From assembly GCA_964425585.1 (NCBI GenBank), contig CAYRMG010000027.1, positions 1-16,373 on the forward strand: a stretch of DNA of 16,373 nucleotides, in the 5' to 3' direction. The translations under genes and the position numbers were made by a program. The first letter of the stretch is position 1. Every line of letters begins with the position of its first letter. This DNA comes from Aquifex sp964425585. GTDB lineage: Bacteria; Aquificota; Aquificia; Aquificales; Aquificaceae. This document shows, piece by piece, positions 1-7,818 of this stretch. Below the pieces are notes generated by a model. It did no database searches and had not been told where the DNA came from. It worked only from the letters and a program-made list of their open reading frames with translations.

Positions 1-45
1 TCAAACTTGACACAGGTCAGTGAGATAATAAATTCTTTTGAGTGA
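1..45 (+). CDS. C-terminal tail of an unidentified upstream gene (partial)
   Basis: Frame 1 is open from the first base to a TGA at 43-45 and encodes the 14-residue tail SNLTQVSEIINSFE. The other two plus frames stop within the first 23 bases. The TGA overlaps the dnaG ATG as TGATG, the usual arrangement for translational coupling, which supports a real gene end. The tail is too short to assign a family. A chance open frame of 14 codons remains possible. Confidence 0.5.
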   Translation, partial: SNLTQVSEIINSFE

Positions 46-1547
46 TGTCCTCAGATATAGAAGAGCTTCGGCGGGAACTTGATATCGTTGATGTAATTTC
101 AGAGTATGTGAGTCTAGAAAGGGTGGGGTCTAACTACAGAACTAACTGTCCCTTTCATCCCGATAGGACGCCGTCTTTTTACGTTTCTCCTTCAAAACAG
201 ATATTCAAATGCTTTGGTTGCGGAATAGGAGGAGATGCCATAAAGTTTGTTTCCCTATACGAAGGGATATCTTACTTTGAGGCTGCTCTTGAACTTGCAA
301 AAAAATACGGATTAAAGTTTGATATAAAAAATGTAAAGAAAAACGAAAGGATTTTAATAGCCCTTGATAAGGTTTCGGACTTTTATCGGGAAAAGTTGTC
401 CAAAACTAAAGAAGCCACCGAATACCTGTCCCGCAGGGGTGTAGAGGGAAAAGTGGTAAAGAGGTTCGGCCTTGGTTTTTCTCCTTCAAGTGAAGAGCTT
501 GTAGATTTTCTTAAGAAAAATGAAATACTTGAGGATTATCTGAGGACAAAGAACCTTATGAAAGGAGGGGGAAACACCTACAGGGATTTATTTGTCGGAA
601 GGATAATAATACCTATAAGAAATACCCAGGGAAGGGTTATAGGCTTCGGCGGAAGAAGGATAAAGGAAGATAAAACGCCGAAATATATAAACTCGCCCGA
701 TAGCGAAGTTTTCAAAAAGGGAAAAAACCTCTTCGGACTTTACGAAGCAAAAGATTACATAAGGGAAGAGGGATTTGCCATTCTTGTAGAGGGATATTTT
801 GACGTAATAAAACTGTTTTCTGAAGGCATAAGAAACGTAGTTGCACCCCTCGGAACCGCACTCACGGAGGAACAGGCAAAGCTCCTTTCCAGATACACAA
901 AGAAAGTTTACATACTATACGACGGAGACAATGCGGGAAAAGAGGCAACCCGAAAAGCTATACCTATACTACTTGATGCGGGTATGGAAGTTTATCCTGT
1001 AGAGCTTCCCGAGGGCTATGACCCCGATGAGTTTATAAAATCTAACGGGGTAAAAGCTCTAAAGGAATTAATACTCAATACCAAAGAACTTTTTAGGGGA
1101 TTAATAGAAAAGGGTAGGGAAAATAAGGAAGAAAGCCTCAGATTTTTCAAAACATATATACAACACGTCAAGGATACAGCACTCAAAACAGCCCTAATAG
1201 CGGAGTTTGCAACAAAAAACAAAGTCCCTATGGAAATGTTAATAGTTCCGCCGAAAGTTCAAAATATCCCGCAGAAAAACGAATTCAGTTTAATAGAAAA
1301 GGTATTAATAAAGGGATTTTTAGAGTTTAAACCGAATATAGACCCGGATAAACTACCGATTAACGATAATGTAAAAGAACTCTGCAAAAAGGCTTTACTC
1401 GGATACGAGGAAGAAATACCTAAAGAAGCCTTAGATTTGGAATCACAAAATTTCAAAGCTCTGTTTGAAGGAATTTTAAAGGAGTTAATGGAAGGGAAAA
1501 TCGGGAAAAGGTTGAGGAAAAGAAACTTGAAAAATACGTATAGATAG
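45..1547 (+). CDS. dnaG: DNA primase DnaG
   Basis: Replicative primase that makes RNA primers for the lagging strand and works with the replicative helicase. Counting from the GTG at 42, the N-terminal CHC2 zinc finger has C36, H39, C57 and C60. The TOPRIM catalytic core shows VEGYFDV (E250) and YDGDNAGKEA (D294, D296), followed by DPDEF near 328-332. The C-terminal helicase-binding part is short and divergent: the protein is about 500 residues against 581 in E. coli. I prefer the ATG at 45 over the GTG at 42 because it overlaps the TGA of the preceding frame as TGATG. No good Shine-Dalgarno is visible, so translation is probably coupled. It is followed by rpoD, as in the classical rpsU-dnaG-rpoD operon, but no rpsU is visible here. 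Confidence 0.97.
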   Translation: MSSDIEELRRELDIVDVISEYVSLERVGSNYRTNCPFHPDRTPSFYVSPSKQIFKCFGCGIGGDAIKFVSLYEGISYFEAALELAKKYGLKFDIKNVKKNERILIALDKVSDFYREKLSKTKEATEYLSRRGVEGKVVKRFGLGFSPSSEELVDFLKKNEILEDYLRTKNLMKGGGNTYRDLFVGRIIIPIRNTQGRVIGFGGRRIKEDKTPKYINSPDSEVFKKGKNLFGLYEAKDYIREEGFAILVEGYFDVIKLFSEGIRNVVAPLGTALTEEQAKLLSRYTKKVYILYDGDNAGKEATRKAIPILLDAGMEVYPVELPEGYDPDEFIKSNGVKALKELILNTKELFRGLIEKGRENKEESLRFFKTYIQHVKDTALKTALIAEFATKNKVPMEMLIVPPKVQNIPQKNEFSLIEKVLIKGFLEFKPNIDPDKLPINDNVKELCKKALLGYEEEIPKEALDLESQNFKALFEGILKELMEGKIGKRLRKRNLKNTYR

Positions 1548-1554
1548 TTATATT
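1527..1554 (+). promoter_or_regulatory. Predicted sigma-A promoter for rpoD inside the end of dnaG
   Basis: TTGAAA at 1527-1532, a 16-bp spacer and TATATT at 1549-1554. Each hexamer matches the sigma-70 consensus at five of six positions. Transcription would start near 1561 and give a leader of about 23 nt carrying the rpoD ribosome-binding site. The -35 lies in the last codons of dnaG. E. coli also has rpoD promoters inside dnaG, so the arrangement has precedent. Prediction by eye only. Confidence 0.55.
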
Positions 1555-1583
1555 TAATAAATTTTTGAGTCAGGAGGTAAGAA

Positions 1584-3296
1584 ATGTTAGAAAAGGACAG
1601 CGTGAAACAGCTCATTGAGATGGGAAAGGAAAAGGGATACCTCACTTATGACGAGATTAATGAAGTCCTTGAGGAAGACTTTGTATCCTCGGAAATGTTT
1701 GAAGACCTTATGGACCTATTCCACAGAATGAATATTCAGGTTGTTGAGAAGAAGGAAGACCTTGAAGAGGGGGAAGAGGAAGAGGAAGTTGTTGTTTCCA
1801 GTTCCTTTACCGTATCTGCAAGGGATGGCGACCCCGTTAAGCTATACCTCAGAGAAATGGGAAAAATCCCTCTCCTGAAGAGAGAAGAAGAAATATACTA
1901 CGCAAGACAAATAGAAATAGGCAGAAAGATAATGAGAAGGGGGCTTATGAGAACCTCATTCCTCGTTGAGAAGATACTTGATGACTGGGCAAAGCTCTGC
2001 AACGGGAAGTTAAAGATACACGAGGTTATGGACCTCGTTGAACACGAAAACGACGACGACTTTGAAGACAGGTTTGATGAGTTCAAACAGTATTTTATAA
2101 GGAAGGGCTACGAGCTCGCTAAGGCTTATAAAAATCTCCTTGAGGTAAGGGAAGATTTCATAAAGAACCCAACGCCCGAAAACAGAAAGAAATATCTCTA
2201 CACTCATGCGAAAATGAACAAAGTAATAAAGGACATGAAAATTAAATACGCAAAGTTTGAAAGGGTCACGGAAGAGATAATAAAACTCTTCAAGGAATAC
2301 GCAAGAAAGAAGAAAGATTTAAACGCAAGGATAAGAAAGATAAAAGCACTTCACAAAGACCCCGATTACTTTGTGAAAAATTACCTTACCGACGAAGAAA
2401 TTCAGAAAACCATAAAGGAAAAAGGGATACCTTTTGAGAAGATTACAAATCTCGTAAACGAGTATATATCCCTCAAGAGGGAAGTAGAAAGGTTACAGAG
2501 AACTATAGGTATTTACCCTGAGGAAGAAATTCCGAAGGTTATGAAGATAATAGAACAGGGTAGGAAGAAGGTTGTTGAGGCAAAGCAGATAATGATACAG
2601 TCCAACCTCAGGCTCGTGGTATCAATAGCGAAAAAATACGTAAACAGGGGACTCCATTTCCTTGACCTTATACAGGAAGGGAACATAGGACTTATGAAAG
2701 CTGTTGATAAGTATGACTACAGGAAGGGATACAAGTTCTCAACCTACGCAACCTGGTGGATAAGGCAGGCTATAACGAGAGCTATAGCAGACCAGGCAAG
2801 GACAATAAGGATTCCCGTTCATATGATAGAGACGATAAACAAGATAATAAAAGCCTCAAAGAAGCTTTTCCAAGAAAACGGAAGAGAACCCACACCCGAG
2901 GAGATAGCGGAATACCTGGACATTCCCGTTGAAAAGGTTACAAAAGTTATGAAGTTCTCCCAAGAGCCTATATCCCTTGAAACACCTATAGGGGACGATG
3001 AGGATACATTCCTTAAAGATTTCATAGAGGATAAATCAATACCTAACCCGGAGGAGCAAGTCACGAGAAAGCTTTTAAGAGAACAACTGGAAAAGGTATT
3101 ACAAACCCTTTCGGAAAAGGAAAGGGAAATCCTCATGTATCGTTACGGACTTGTTGACGGAACAGAATACACCCTTGAGCAAGTAGGAAAGATGTTTAAC
3201 GTAACGAGGGAAAGAATAAGACAGATAGAAAACAAAGCTCTGAGAAAATTAAGACACCCTTCACGAGCTAAGTATCTGAAAGACTTTGAATTCTAA
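1584..3296 (+). CDS. rpoD: Primary RNA polymerase sigma factor (sigma-A / RpoD)
   Basis: Housekeeping sigma factor that directs RNA polymerase to -35/-10 promoters. The 570 residues show an N-terminal region 1.1 ending in an acidic run (about 61-69) and region 1.2 (DPVKLYLREMGKIPLL, 83-98). A long charged non-conserved region covers about 115-330. Regions 2.1-2.4 (NLRLVVSIAKKYVNRG through ATWWIRQAITRAIADQ, 341-404) come next, then region 3, then region 4 with the helix-turn-helix TLEQVGKMFNVTRERIRQIE (530-549). The large region between 1.2 and 2.1 and the presence of 1.1 mark a primary rather than alternative sigma. A strong AGGAGG at 1572-1577, six bases before the ATG, fixes the start. The 3' end overlaps trmD by 11 bases. 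Confidence 0.98.
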   Translation: MLEKDSVKQLIEMGKEKGYLTYDEINEVLEEDFVSSEMFEDLMDLFHRMNIQVVEKKEDLEEGEEEEEVVVSSSFTVSARDGDPVKLYLREMGKIPLLKREEEIYYARQIEIGRKIMRRGLMRTSFLVEKILDDWAKLCNGKLKIHEVMDLVEHENDDDFEDRFDEFKQYFIRKGYELAKAYKNLLEVREDFIKNPTPENRKKYLYTHAKMNKVIKDMKIKYAKFERVTEEIIKLFKEYARKKKDLNARIRKIKALHKDPDYFVKNYLTDEEIQKTIKEKGIPFEKITNLVNEYISLKREVERLQRTIGIYPEEEIPKVMKIIEQGRKKVVEAKQIMIQSNLRLVVSIAKKYVNRGLHFLDLIQEGNIGLMKAVDKYDYRKGYKFSTYATWWIRQAITRAIADQARTIRIPVHMIETINKIIKASKKLFQENGREPTPEEIAEYLDIPVEKVTKVMKFSQEPISLETPIGDDEDTFLKDFIEDKSIPNPEEQVTRKLLREQLEKVLQTLSEKEREILMYRYGLVDGTEYTLEQVGKMFNVTRERIRQIENKALRKLRHPSRAKYLKDFEF

Positions 3297-4059
3297 TCCA
3301 CTTCTTTTTTTCGTCCTTACAATATTTCCCCGTATAATAGAGTGCTATACCGAATACGGCATAGTAAGGCAGGCTATAAAAAAGAAAAAGGTTAAAGTTC
3401 AGGCTATTGACCTAAGGAAATTTGCTCCAAAAGGTCAAGTAGATGATGTTCCATACGGGGGACTTCCCGGAATGGTTCTCAAACCCGAGCCCGTATTTCA
3501 CGCTTACGATTACGTTATAAAGAACTTCGGAAAACCTTACGTCCTTCTTACCGAACCGTGGGGAGAGAGGATAAACCAGAGGCTTCTGGAAGAACTTGCA
3601 AAGAAAGATAAGATAATGATTATATGCGGAAGGTATGAGGGAGTTGATGAAAGGGTGAAGACTATAGTTGATAGGGAAATCTCCCTCGGAGACTTCATTC
3701 TTTCCGGCGGGGAAATCGTAGCCCTCACGGTTATAGACGGTGTGAGCAGGCTTATTCCCGGAGTTCTTAGCGAGCCTAAAAGTCTTGAGGAAGATAGCTT
3801 TTCAAACAGGTGGCTCGGGTATCCCGTTTATACACGACCGAGGGAGTTCCGCGGCATGCGTGTTCCCGAAGAACTTCTTTCGGGAAATCACAAGCTCATA
3901 GAACTGTGGAAACTATGGCACAGAATAGAGAATACGGTAAAAAAAAGACCCGATTTAATACCTGAGGACTTGACAGAACTTGAAAAAGAAATTTTAAATA
4001 GTATATTGTCTGGTAAATCCTTTAAGGAATGGTTAAGGGAGAGAAAAAAACTTCTTTGA
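3286..4059 (+). CDS. trmD: tRNA (guanine-N1-)-methyltransferase TrmD
   Basis: SPOUT enzyme that methylates N1 of G37 in tRNAs reading CNN and GGN-type codons, preventing +1 frameshifts. It acts as a dimer with S-adenosylmethionine bound in a trefoil knot. Visible motifs are DDVPYGGLPGMVLKPEP (53-69), LTEPWGERINQ (88-98), IICGRYEGVDERV (112-124) and SLGDFILSGGE (133-143). R155 and D170 sit where the E. coli catalytic R154 and D169 lie. The 257-residue length is normal. The start is a TTG at 3286 inside the rpoD 3' end, giving MNSNPL, which matches my memory of the crystallised Aquifex protein. No strong Shine-Dalgarno is seen, so translation is likely coupled to rpoD. In most bacteria trmD sits with rpsP, rimM and rplS; here it does not. 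Confidence 0.97.
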   Translation: MNSNPLLFFVLTIFPRIIECYTEYGIVRQAIKKKKVKVQAIDLRKFAPKGQVDDVPYGGLPGMVLKPEPVFHAYDYVIKNFGKPYVLLTEPWGERINQRLLEELAKKDKIMIICGRYEGVDERVKTIVDREISLGDFILSGGEIVALTVIDGVSRLIPGVLSEPKSLEEDSFSNRWLGYPVYTRPREFRGMRVPEELLSGNHKLIELWKLWHRIENTVKKRPDLIPEDLTELEKEILNSILSGKSFKEWLRERKKLL

Positions 4060-4071
4060 GCTTTTCTCTAT

Positions 4072-4100
4072 TTGAAACATCTTTAAAAATTCCTTATAAT
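4072..4100 (+). promoter_or_regulatory. Predicted sigma-A promoter of rpsA
   Basis: TTGAAA at 4072-4077, an exact 17-bp spacer and a perfect TATAAT at 4095-4100. This is the best promoter match in the window. Transcription would begin near 4107, giving a leader of about 16 nt that contains the GGAGG at 4112-4116. The short leader leaves little room for the S1 autoregulatory 5' structure known in E. coli. Confidence 0.7.
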
Positions 4101-4122
4101 AAAAACCTTCTGGAGGAAGTTT

Positions 4123-5733
4123 ATGAACGAGTTTGAGAAGCTCCTGGAAGAGTCCCTGACTACTCCCGAGGAGTTAAAAAAGGGTCAGATAGTAAAGGGA
4201 ACGGTTGTTAAGGTAAGCGGTGATACAGCGTTTGTTGATATAGGTTATAAAACTGAAGCGATTATCTCCAAAGAAGAAATACCAGACGTAAAGGAAGGGG
4301 AAGAGATAGAAGCTGTTATAGTGAAATTCTCACCGAGAATAACAAATCCCGTTCTATCAATAAAGCCCCTTAAAGAGCAAGAGGAGCTGAACAAGATAAA
4401 GGAAGCTTACTTAAACAAGACGGATATAGTGGGAAGGATAGAAAACAAAGTAAGGGGCGGTTTTATAGTTGATATAGAAGGGATAAAAGCTTTCCTTCCC
4501 TTCTCGGAAGCAGGAAAGAAGCTAAAAGAAGGGCAAGTTCTAACCTTTAAGGTTGTTGATTTTAAACTTGATACAAAAAAACCCAAAATAATACTTTCCC
4601 ATAAAGCTTACTTAGAGGAACAAAGGGAAAAGAGAAGACAGGAGCTTCTCAACTCTTTAAAGCCCGGTGATGTTGTTGAAGGAAAAGTCGTAAAAGTTGA
4701 TACAAACAAAGGTGTTACACTCCTTATAGAAGGAGTTTTAAGGGCTTTCCTTCCGAAAGAAGAACTATCATGGGGAAGGGATAAAAATCCTTACAACTAC
4801 ACGGACGTAGGTGAAACGCTTAAGGTAAGGGTAAAAAGGATAGACAAGGCTAAGGGATTCATTATAGTAAGCTTAAGGGAACTCAAAGGTAATCCTTGGG
4901 AAAAGTTTGTCAAAGAGCATAAAGAGGGTGATATAGTTGAAGGAAAGGTTGTAGCGGTATTGCCCAAGGGTGTAATCCTTGAGCTTATGGAAGGCGTGGA
5001 AGGATTTGTTCCGGAAGAAGAACTCGCATGGGAAGGAAAACCGGAATTCAAGAAGGGAGACACGGTAAAAGCTAAGATTCTAAAAATTGAACCGAAAAGA
5101 AGAAGGATACTCCTGTCCATTAAGCGCGCTCAACCCAGACCTTGGGAGGAGTTCCTACAAAAGCATCCCGTTGGTTCTAAGGTAAAGGGTAAGATTATAA
5201 AGATTGAAGGTAGCCGTGCAATCGTAGAACTTGAGGGAGGGATTAAAGGAGTTATTCACAGAAGCGACCTTTCCTGGACAAGGCCGAAGAGAATTGAGGA
5301 AGTTCTAAAGGTCGGAGAAGATAGGGAGTTTGCGGTTCTCGGACTTGAAGGGAGATATGTTAAGCTCGGAATAAAACAGCTTACCGAAAATCCGTGGGAG
5401 AAGATAAAACAGAAATACAAAGTAGGAGATGTTGTAAAACTTCCCGCGAAGGAACTCGCACCTTTCGGGGCATTCCTTGAACTTCCCGAAGGTGTTGAAG
5501 GACTACTGCCCTTCTCCGAAGTTCCCAAGCATATACGCATAAAGAAGGGTCAGGAATACGAAGTAAAGATAATAGACATCAATCCTAAGGAAGGAAAGAT
5601 AACCTTCAGTATAAACGCTCTTATTGAAGAAAAGCCGAAGGAAGAGGAAAGGGAAGAGGCGGCGGTTGTAACAACTGCTTCTTCCAGCGGTTTCAAGCTC
5701 GGGGAGATACTGAAGAAAAAGTGGAAGATGTAA
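4123..5733 (+). CDS. rpsA: 30S ribosomal protein S1, six S1 domains
   Basis: Binds single-stranded mRNA and helps load it on the 30S subunit. The 536 residues contain six S1-type OB-fold repeats at about 20-83, 99-162, 179-253, 267-335, 348-418 and 433-500. The later repeats are joined by conserved Pro-Trp-Glu linkers (NPWEKF at 257, RPWEEF at 339, NPWEKI at 423). The tail (about 503-536) is charged and probably flexible. Size and domain number match the long S1 of proteobacteria (about 557 residues) more than the four-domain form of Firmicutes. GGAGG at 4112-4116, six bases before the ATG, supports the start. The next gene is an HU/IHF-like protein, as ihfB follows rpsA in E. coli. Confidence 0.95.
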   Translation: MNEFEKLLEESLTTPEELKKGQIVKGTVVKVSGDTAFVDIGYKTEAIISKEEIPDVKEGEEIEAVIVKFSPRITNPVLSIKPLKEQEELNKIKEAYLNKTDIVGRIENKVRGGFIVDIEGIKAFLPFSEAGKKLKEGQVLTFKVVDFKLDTKKPKIILSHKAYLEEQREKRRQELLNSLKPGDVVEGKVVKVDTNKGVTLLIEGVLRAFLPKEELSWGRDKNPYNYTDVGETLKVRVKRIDKAKGFIIVSLRELKGNPWEKFVKEHKEGDIVEGKVVAVLPKGVILELMEGVEGFVPEEELAWEGKPEFKKGDTVKAKILKIEPKRRRILLSIKRAQPRPWEEFLQKHPVGSKVKGKIIKIEGSRAIVELEGGIKGVIHRSDLSWTRPKRIEEVLKVGEDREFAVLGLEGRYVKLGIKQLTENPWEKIKQKYKVGDVVKLPAKELAPFGAFLELPEGVEGLLPFSEVPKHIRIKKGQEYEVKIIDINPKEGKITFSINALIEEKPKEEEREEAAVVTTASSSGFKLGEILKKKWKM

Positions 5734-5749
5734 ATCCCCTTTCTCTTTT

Positions 5750-5755
5750 TATAAT
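5750..5755 (+). promoter_or_regulatory. Perfect -10 hexamer 8 bases before the HU-like start codon
   Basis: TATAAT at 5750-5755 lies in the 30-base gap between rpsA and the HU-like gene. Transcription would start around 5761-5764, at or next to the ATG at 5764. No Shine-Dalgarno is present: the bases before the ATG are pyrimidine-rich. The best -35 in register is poor (ATGTAA, 16-bp spacer). This fits a leaderless transcript. Confidence 0.4.
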
Positions 5756-5763
5756 ATCCCTTT

Positions 5764-6042
5764 ATGACTACAAAAAGAGATATTGTGAACTTACTCTATG
5801 CACGACTTCCCGAAAATTCCTTTAAGAAGAAGGAGCTATACTCCATAGTCTCCGAGATATTTTACATAATGGAGGAGAAACTTATAAGCGGAGAAAAGGT
5901 AAAGATTTCCGGGTTTGGAACATTTATAGTTAAGAAGAGAAAACCGAAAAAAGGAATGAATCTGAAAGAGATGAAACCCGTAGAGGTTCCCGAAAGGAAA
6001 GTAATCCTTTTCAAACCGAGCAGAAAGTTTATGAAACTATGA
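5764..6042 (+). CDS. HU/IHF family DNA-binding protein
   Basis: Small dimeric nucleoid protein that bends DNA. The 92 residues fit the HU/IHF fold: two N-terminal helices (MTTKRDIVNLLYARLP, then KKELYSIVSEIFYIMEEKL), the conserved KVKISGFGTFIVKKRKPKKG (46-65), and the DNA-binding arm ending in a VILFKPSRKF-like strand. The usual RxGRNPxTG arm-tip motif is altered to KPKKGMNLKEMKP, so it is a divergent member. Which of HU, IHF-alpha or IHF-beta it equals cannot be told from sequence alone. The position after rpsA recalls E. coli rpsA-ihfB. It ends in an ATGA overlap with the kinase gene. The start is an ATG with no Shine-Dalgarno. Confidence 0.9.
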   Translation: MTTKRDIVNLLYARLPENSFKKKELYSIVSEIFYIMEEKLISGEKVKISGFGTFIVKKRKPKKGMNLKEMKPVEVPERKVILFKPSRKFMKL

Positions 6043-6563
6043 AAAAGCTCGTAGTTGTTATGGGATTATCGGGTTCGGGAAAATCTTTCATCAGTTCCAT
6101 GTTGAGCAAGGAATTCGGTTATAAATGGTTGAGAAGTGATGTTATAAGAAAGGAGCTCACAGGTATAAAGCCGGAAAAAAGTGCAAAGGCTGAATTCGGT
6201 AAGGGAATATATACAGAAGAGATAACGCGAAAGGTTTACGAAGAAATGGTAAAAAGGGCAAAAGAGTTCTACAAAAAATGTGAAAAAGTAGTTCTTGATG
6301 CCACTTTCCTGAAGAGATGGCAGAGGGAACTCGTTTTAAGAAATTTTAAAGACCCTTTATTTATATGGGTCTACGCTTCAGAAGATGTTATTAAAAGAAG
6401 GCTACAAAGTAGAAAAGACGTTTCCGATGCGGACTTCGGGATATACCTAAAGCAAAAGGAGGTATTTGAGCTTCCCGATGAGGTGAATTACGTAAAACTA
6501 AATACGGAAAAAACATACGAGGAGTTAAAAAAGGAAATTGAGGTTTTAATCGGAGGAAGGTGA
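6039..6563 (+). CDS. P-loop kinase of unknown substrate (AAA_33 / gluconokinase-like)
   Basis: The 174-residue protein has a Walker A motif GLSGSGKS at 9-16, an aspartate after the second strand (WLRSDVIRKEL, 30-40) typical of small-molecule kinases, a LDATF strand at 86-90, and an Arg-rich lid (VIKRRLQSRKDVSDADF, about 118-134). These resemble the predicted kinases of COG0645 and the gluconokinase/shikimate kinase fold. The substrate cannot be read from the sequence. The start overlaps the HU-like stop (ATGA) and the stop overlaps plsC (TGATG), so the three are probably cotranslated. It sits between rpsA and plsC, where many bacteria keep cytidylate kinase (cmk), but it is shorter than a usual Cmk and lacks features I would need to call it one. 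Confidence 0.75.
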   Translation: MKKLVVVMGLSGSGKSFISSMLSKEFGYKWLRSDVIRKELTGIKPEKSAKAEFGKGIYTEEITRKVYEEMVKRAKEFYKKCEKVVLDATFLKRWQRELVLRNFKDPLFIWVYASEDVIKRRLQSRKDVSDADFGIYLKQKEVFELPDEVNYVKLNTEKTYEELKKEIEVLIGGR

Positions 6564-7201
6564 TGGGTTACTGTCCCCTTACGCCCGTGGGAAAGTATAT
6601 TTTTCTTCCGATTTGGAAGGCTTTAACACCCTTCCTGAGATTTATTCTGAGACTTGACGTTATAGGAAAGGAAAACATTCCTTCTGAACCTTGTATAATT
6701 GCCTCAAACCACAGAAGCCATTTAGACCCTCCTGTTTTGAACCTCGTATTTCCCGAACCACTCGTTTTCTTAGCAAAGGAAGAACTCTTTAAGCCCCCTT
6801 TAGGTAGCCTCTTAAGGCACATGAGGGCTATTCCCGTAAGGAGAAACGCAGAAGACATAAGCGTTCTTGAAAAAAGCGTTGAGCTTTTGAAACACGGATG
6901 TAATATCTGTATATTTCCCGAAGGAACAAGGGCAAAACCCGGGGAATTTCTAAGACCGAAGCCCGGAGTCGGATATCTGGCAATAAAGAGCGGTTATCCC
7001 GTTCTTCCGGTTTATATAGAAGGAACCGATAGAATACTACCCCGTGGTGCCAAACTCCCGAAACCGGGAAAGGTAAAGGTCGTAATAGGTAAACCTGTAA
7101 GTTATAAGGGTTTTGAGCCGTCGGTAAAGAATTTTAAGAAAGTATCCTCGGATATTATGGAGAGGATAAAGGAACTAAGCTATTCTCTGGCAAGAAAGTA
7201 A
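6563..7201 (+). CDS. plsC: 1-acyl-sn-glycerol-3-phosphate acyltransferase (PlsC family)
   Basis: Membrane-associated acyltransferase that makes phosphatidic acid from lysophosphatidic acid. The acyltransferase box NHRSHLDPP (H50, D55) and the FPEGTR box (EGTR at 120-123) are both intact, as is PVLPVYIEGTDRILPRG (about 146-162). An N-terminal hydrophobic amphipathic stretch (residues 8-30) would contact the membrane. The 212-residue length is normal. I chose the ATG at 6563 over the in-frame GTG at 6560 because GGAGG at 6552-6556 is six bases from the ATG and the ATG forms TGATG with the kinase stop. Its 3' end overlaps the comF 3' end on the other strand by 22 bases. Other lysophospholipid acyltransferases share these motifs, so the exact acceptor is inferred. 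Confidence 0.9.
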   Translation: MGYCPLTPVGKYIFLPIWKALTPFLRFILRLDVIGKENIPSEPCIIASNHRSHLDPPVLNLVFPEPLVFLAKEELFKPPLGSLLRHMRAIPVRRNAEDISVLEKSVELLKHGCNICIFPEGTRAKPGEFLRPKPGVGYLAIKSGYPVLPVYIEGTDRILPRGAKLPKPGKVKVVIGKPVSYKGFEPSVKNFKKVSSDIMERIKELSYSLARK

Positions 7202-7818
7202 AAATGAACTTCCTTAGCCCCGTTATCCTTCAGTAAGAGTGCAATGTTTTTTGCCGTTGTTCCCGTGGTGATAATATCGTCGTAAACGAGAACAACTTTT
7301 CCCCTTACATTTCCTTTTAACGTGTATGCCTCTTTTAGAATTTTCTCCCTCTGGCTTTTTCCGTATCCTGCCAAGGGTTTTGCGTATTTCTTTCTTCTCA
7401 AAATTTTATCAAACTTTATCCCCGTATTTTTTAAAACTTCTTCGTTGTGGTCGTATCCCCTTCCCCAGTATCTAAAGAAGTGGACGGGAACAAATGTGAG
7501 AATTTCCGCCTTTACGTCTTCTTTATATTTTTTCAAATCCTCTTTTATGAGATTTGCAAGGAATTTTGAAAAAGGTTTTACACTTTTGAACTTATAAAGT
7601 AGTATGCACTCTCTTAAAACCCCTTCATACTTTCCGAAATAGTCGTAAGAATCAACGTAAGGGATTTCCTCCATATCATCAAAGTTTGCAGGTTTTACGC
7701 TTTTGAGACAACCTTCACATATAAAGCCTTGCTCCTTTGCATTGAAGCTTTTATTACATACAATACAGGTATTTTCCGAAATGCCTAAAAAGTCCAAGAT
7801 TTTACCCAACAACTTCAT
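7180..7818 (-). CDS. comF: ComF family phosphoribosyltransferase-like protein
   Basis: ComF proteins take part in DNA uptake or processing in competent bacteria, although the reaction is unknown. The N-terminus has a four-cysteine zinc ribbon (C18 and C21; C34 and C37), and the C-terminus has a PRPP-binding loop VVLVYDDIITTGTT (175-188). The segment RRKKYAKPLAGYGKSQREK (141-159) is also typical of the family. The reading frame extends upstream to a TTG at 7857, but I chose the ATG at 7818, which gives MKLLGKILDFLG and 212 residues, the usual ComF length. It overlaps the end of the tatD fusion gene by 17 bases, so translation is probably coupled. No strong Shine-Dalgarno is visible. Its 3' end overlaps that of plsC. 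Confidence 0.88.
   Translation of the reverse strand: MKLLGKILDFLGISENTCIVCNKSFNAKEQGFICEGCLKSVKPANFDDMEEIPYVDSYDYFGKYEGVLRECILLYKFKSVKPFSKFLANLIKEDLKKYKEDVKAEILTFVPVHFFRYWGRGYDHNEEVLKNTGIKFDKILRRKKYAKPLAGYGKSQREKILKEAYTLKGNVRGKVVLVYDDIITTGTTAKNIALLLKDNGAKEVHFYFLARE

Noticed and set aside
7..34. TTGACA (7-12) with TAAATT 16 bp later as a leaderless promoter of dnaG
   Set aside because: The bases also form an open frame that ends in TGATG with dnaG, so a coding tail is the simpler reading. The -10 matches only four of six bases. It cannot be ruled out as an internal promoter.
4040..4069. Inverted repeat AGAGAAAA / TTTTCTCT with a 14-base loop at the trmD stop, as a terminator
   Set aside because: The stem has only three G-C pairs, would be unstable at high temperature, and is not followed by a T run.
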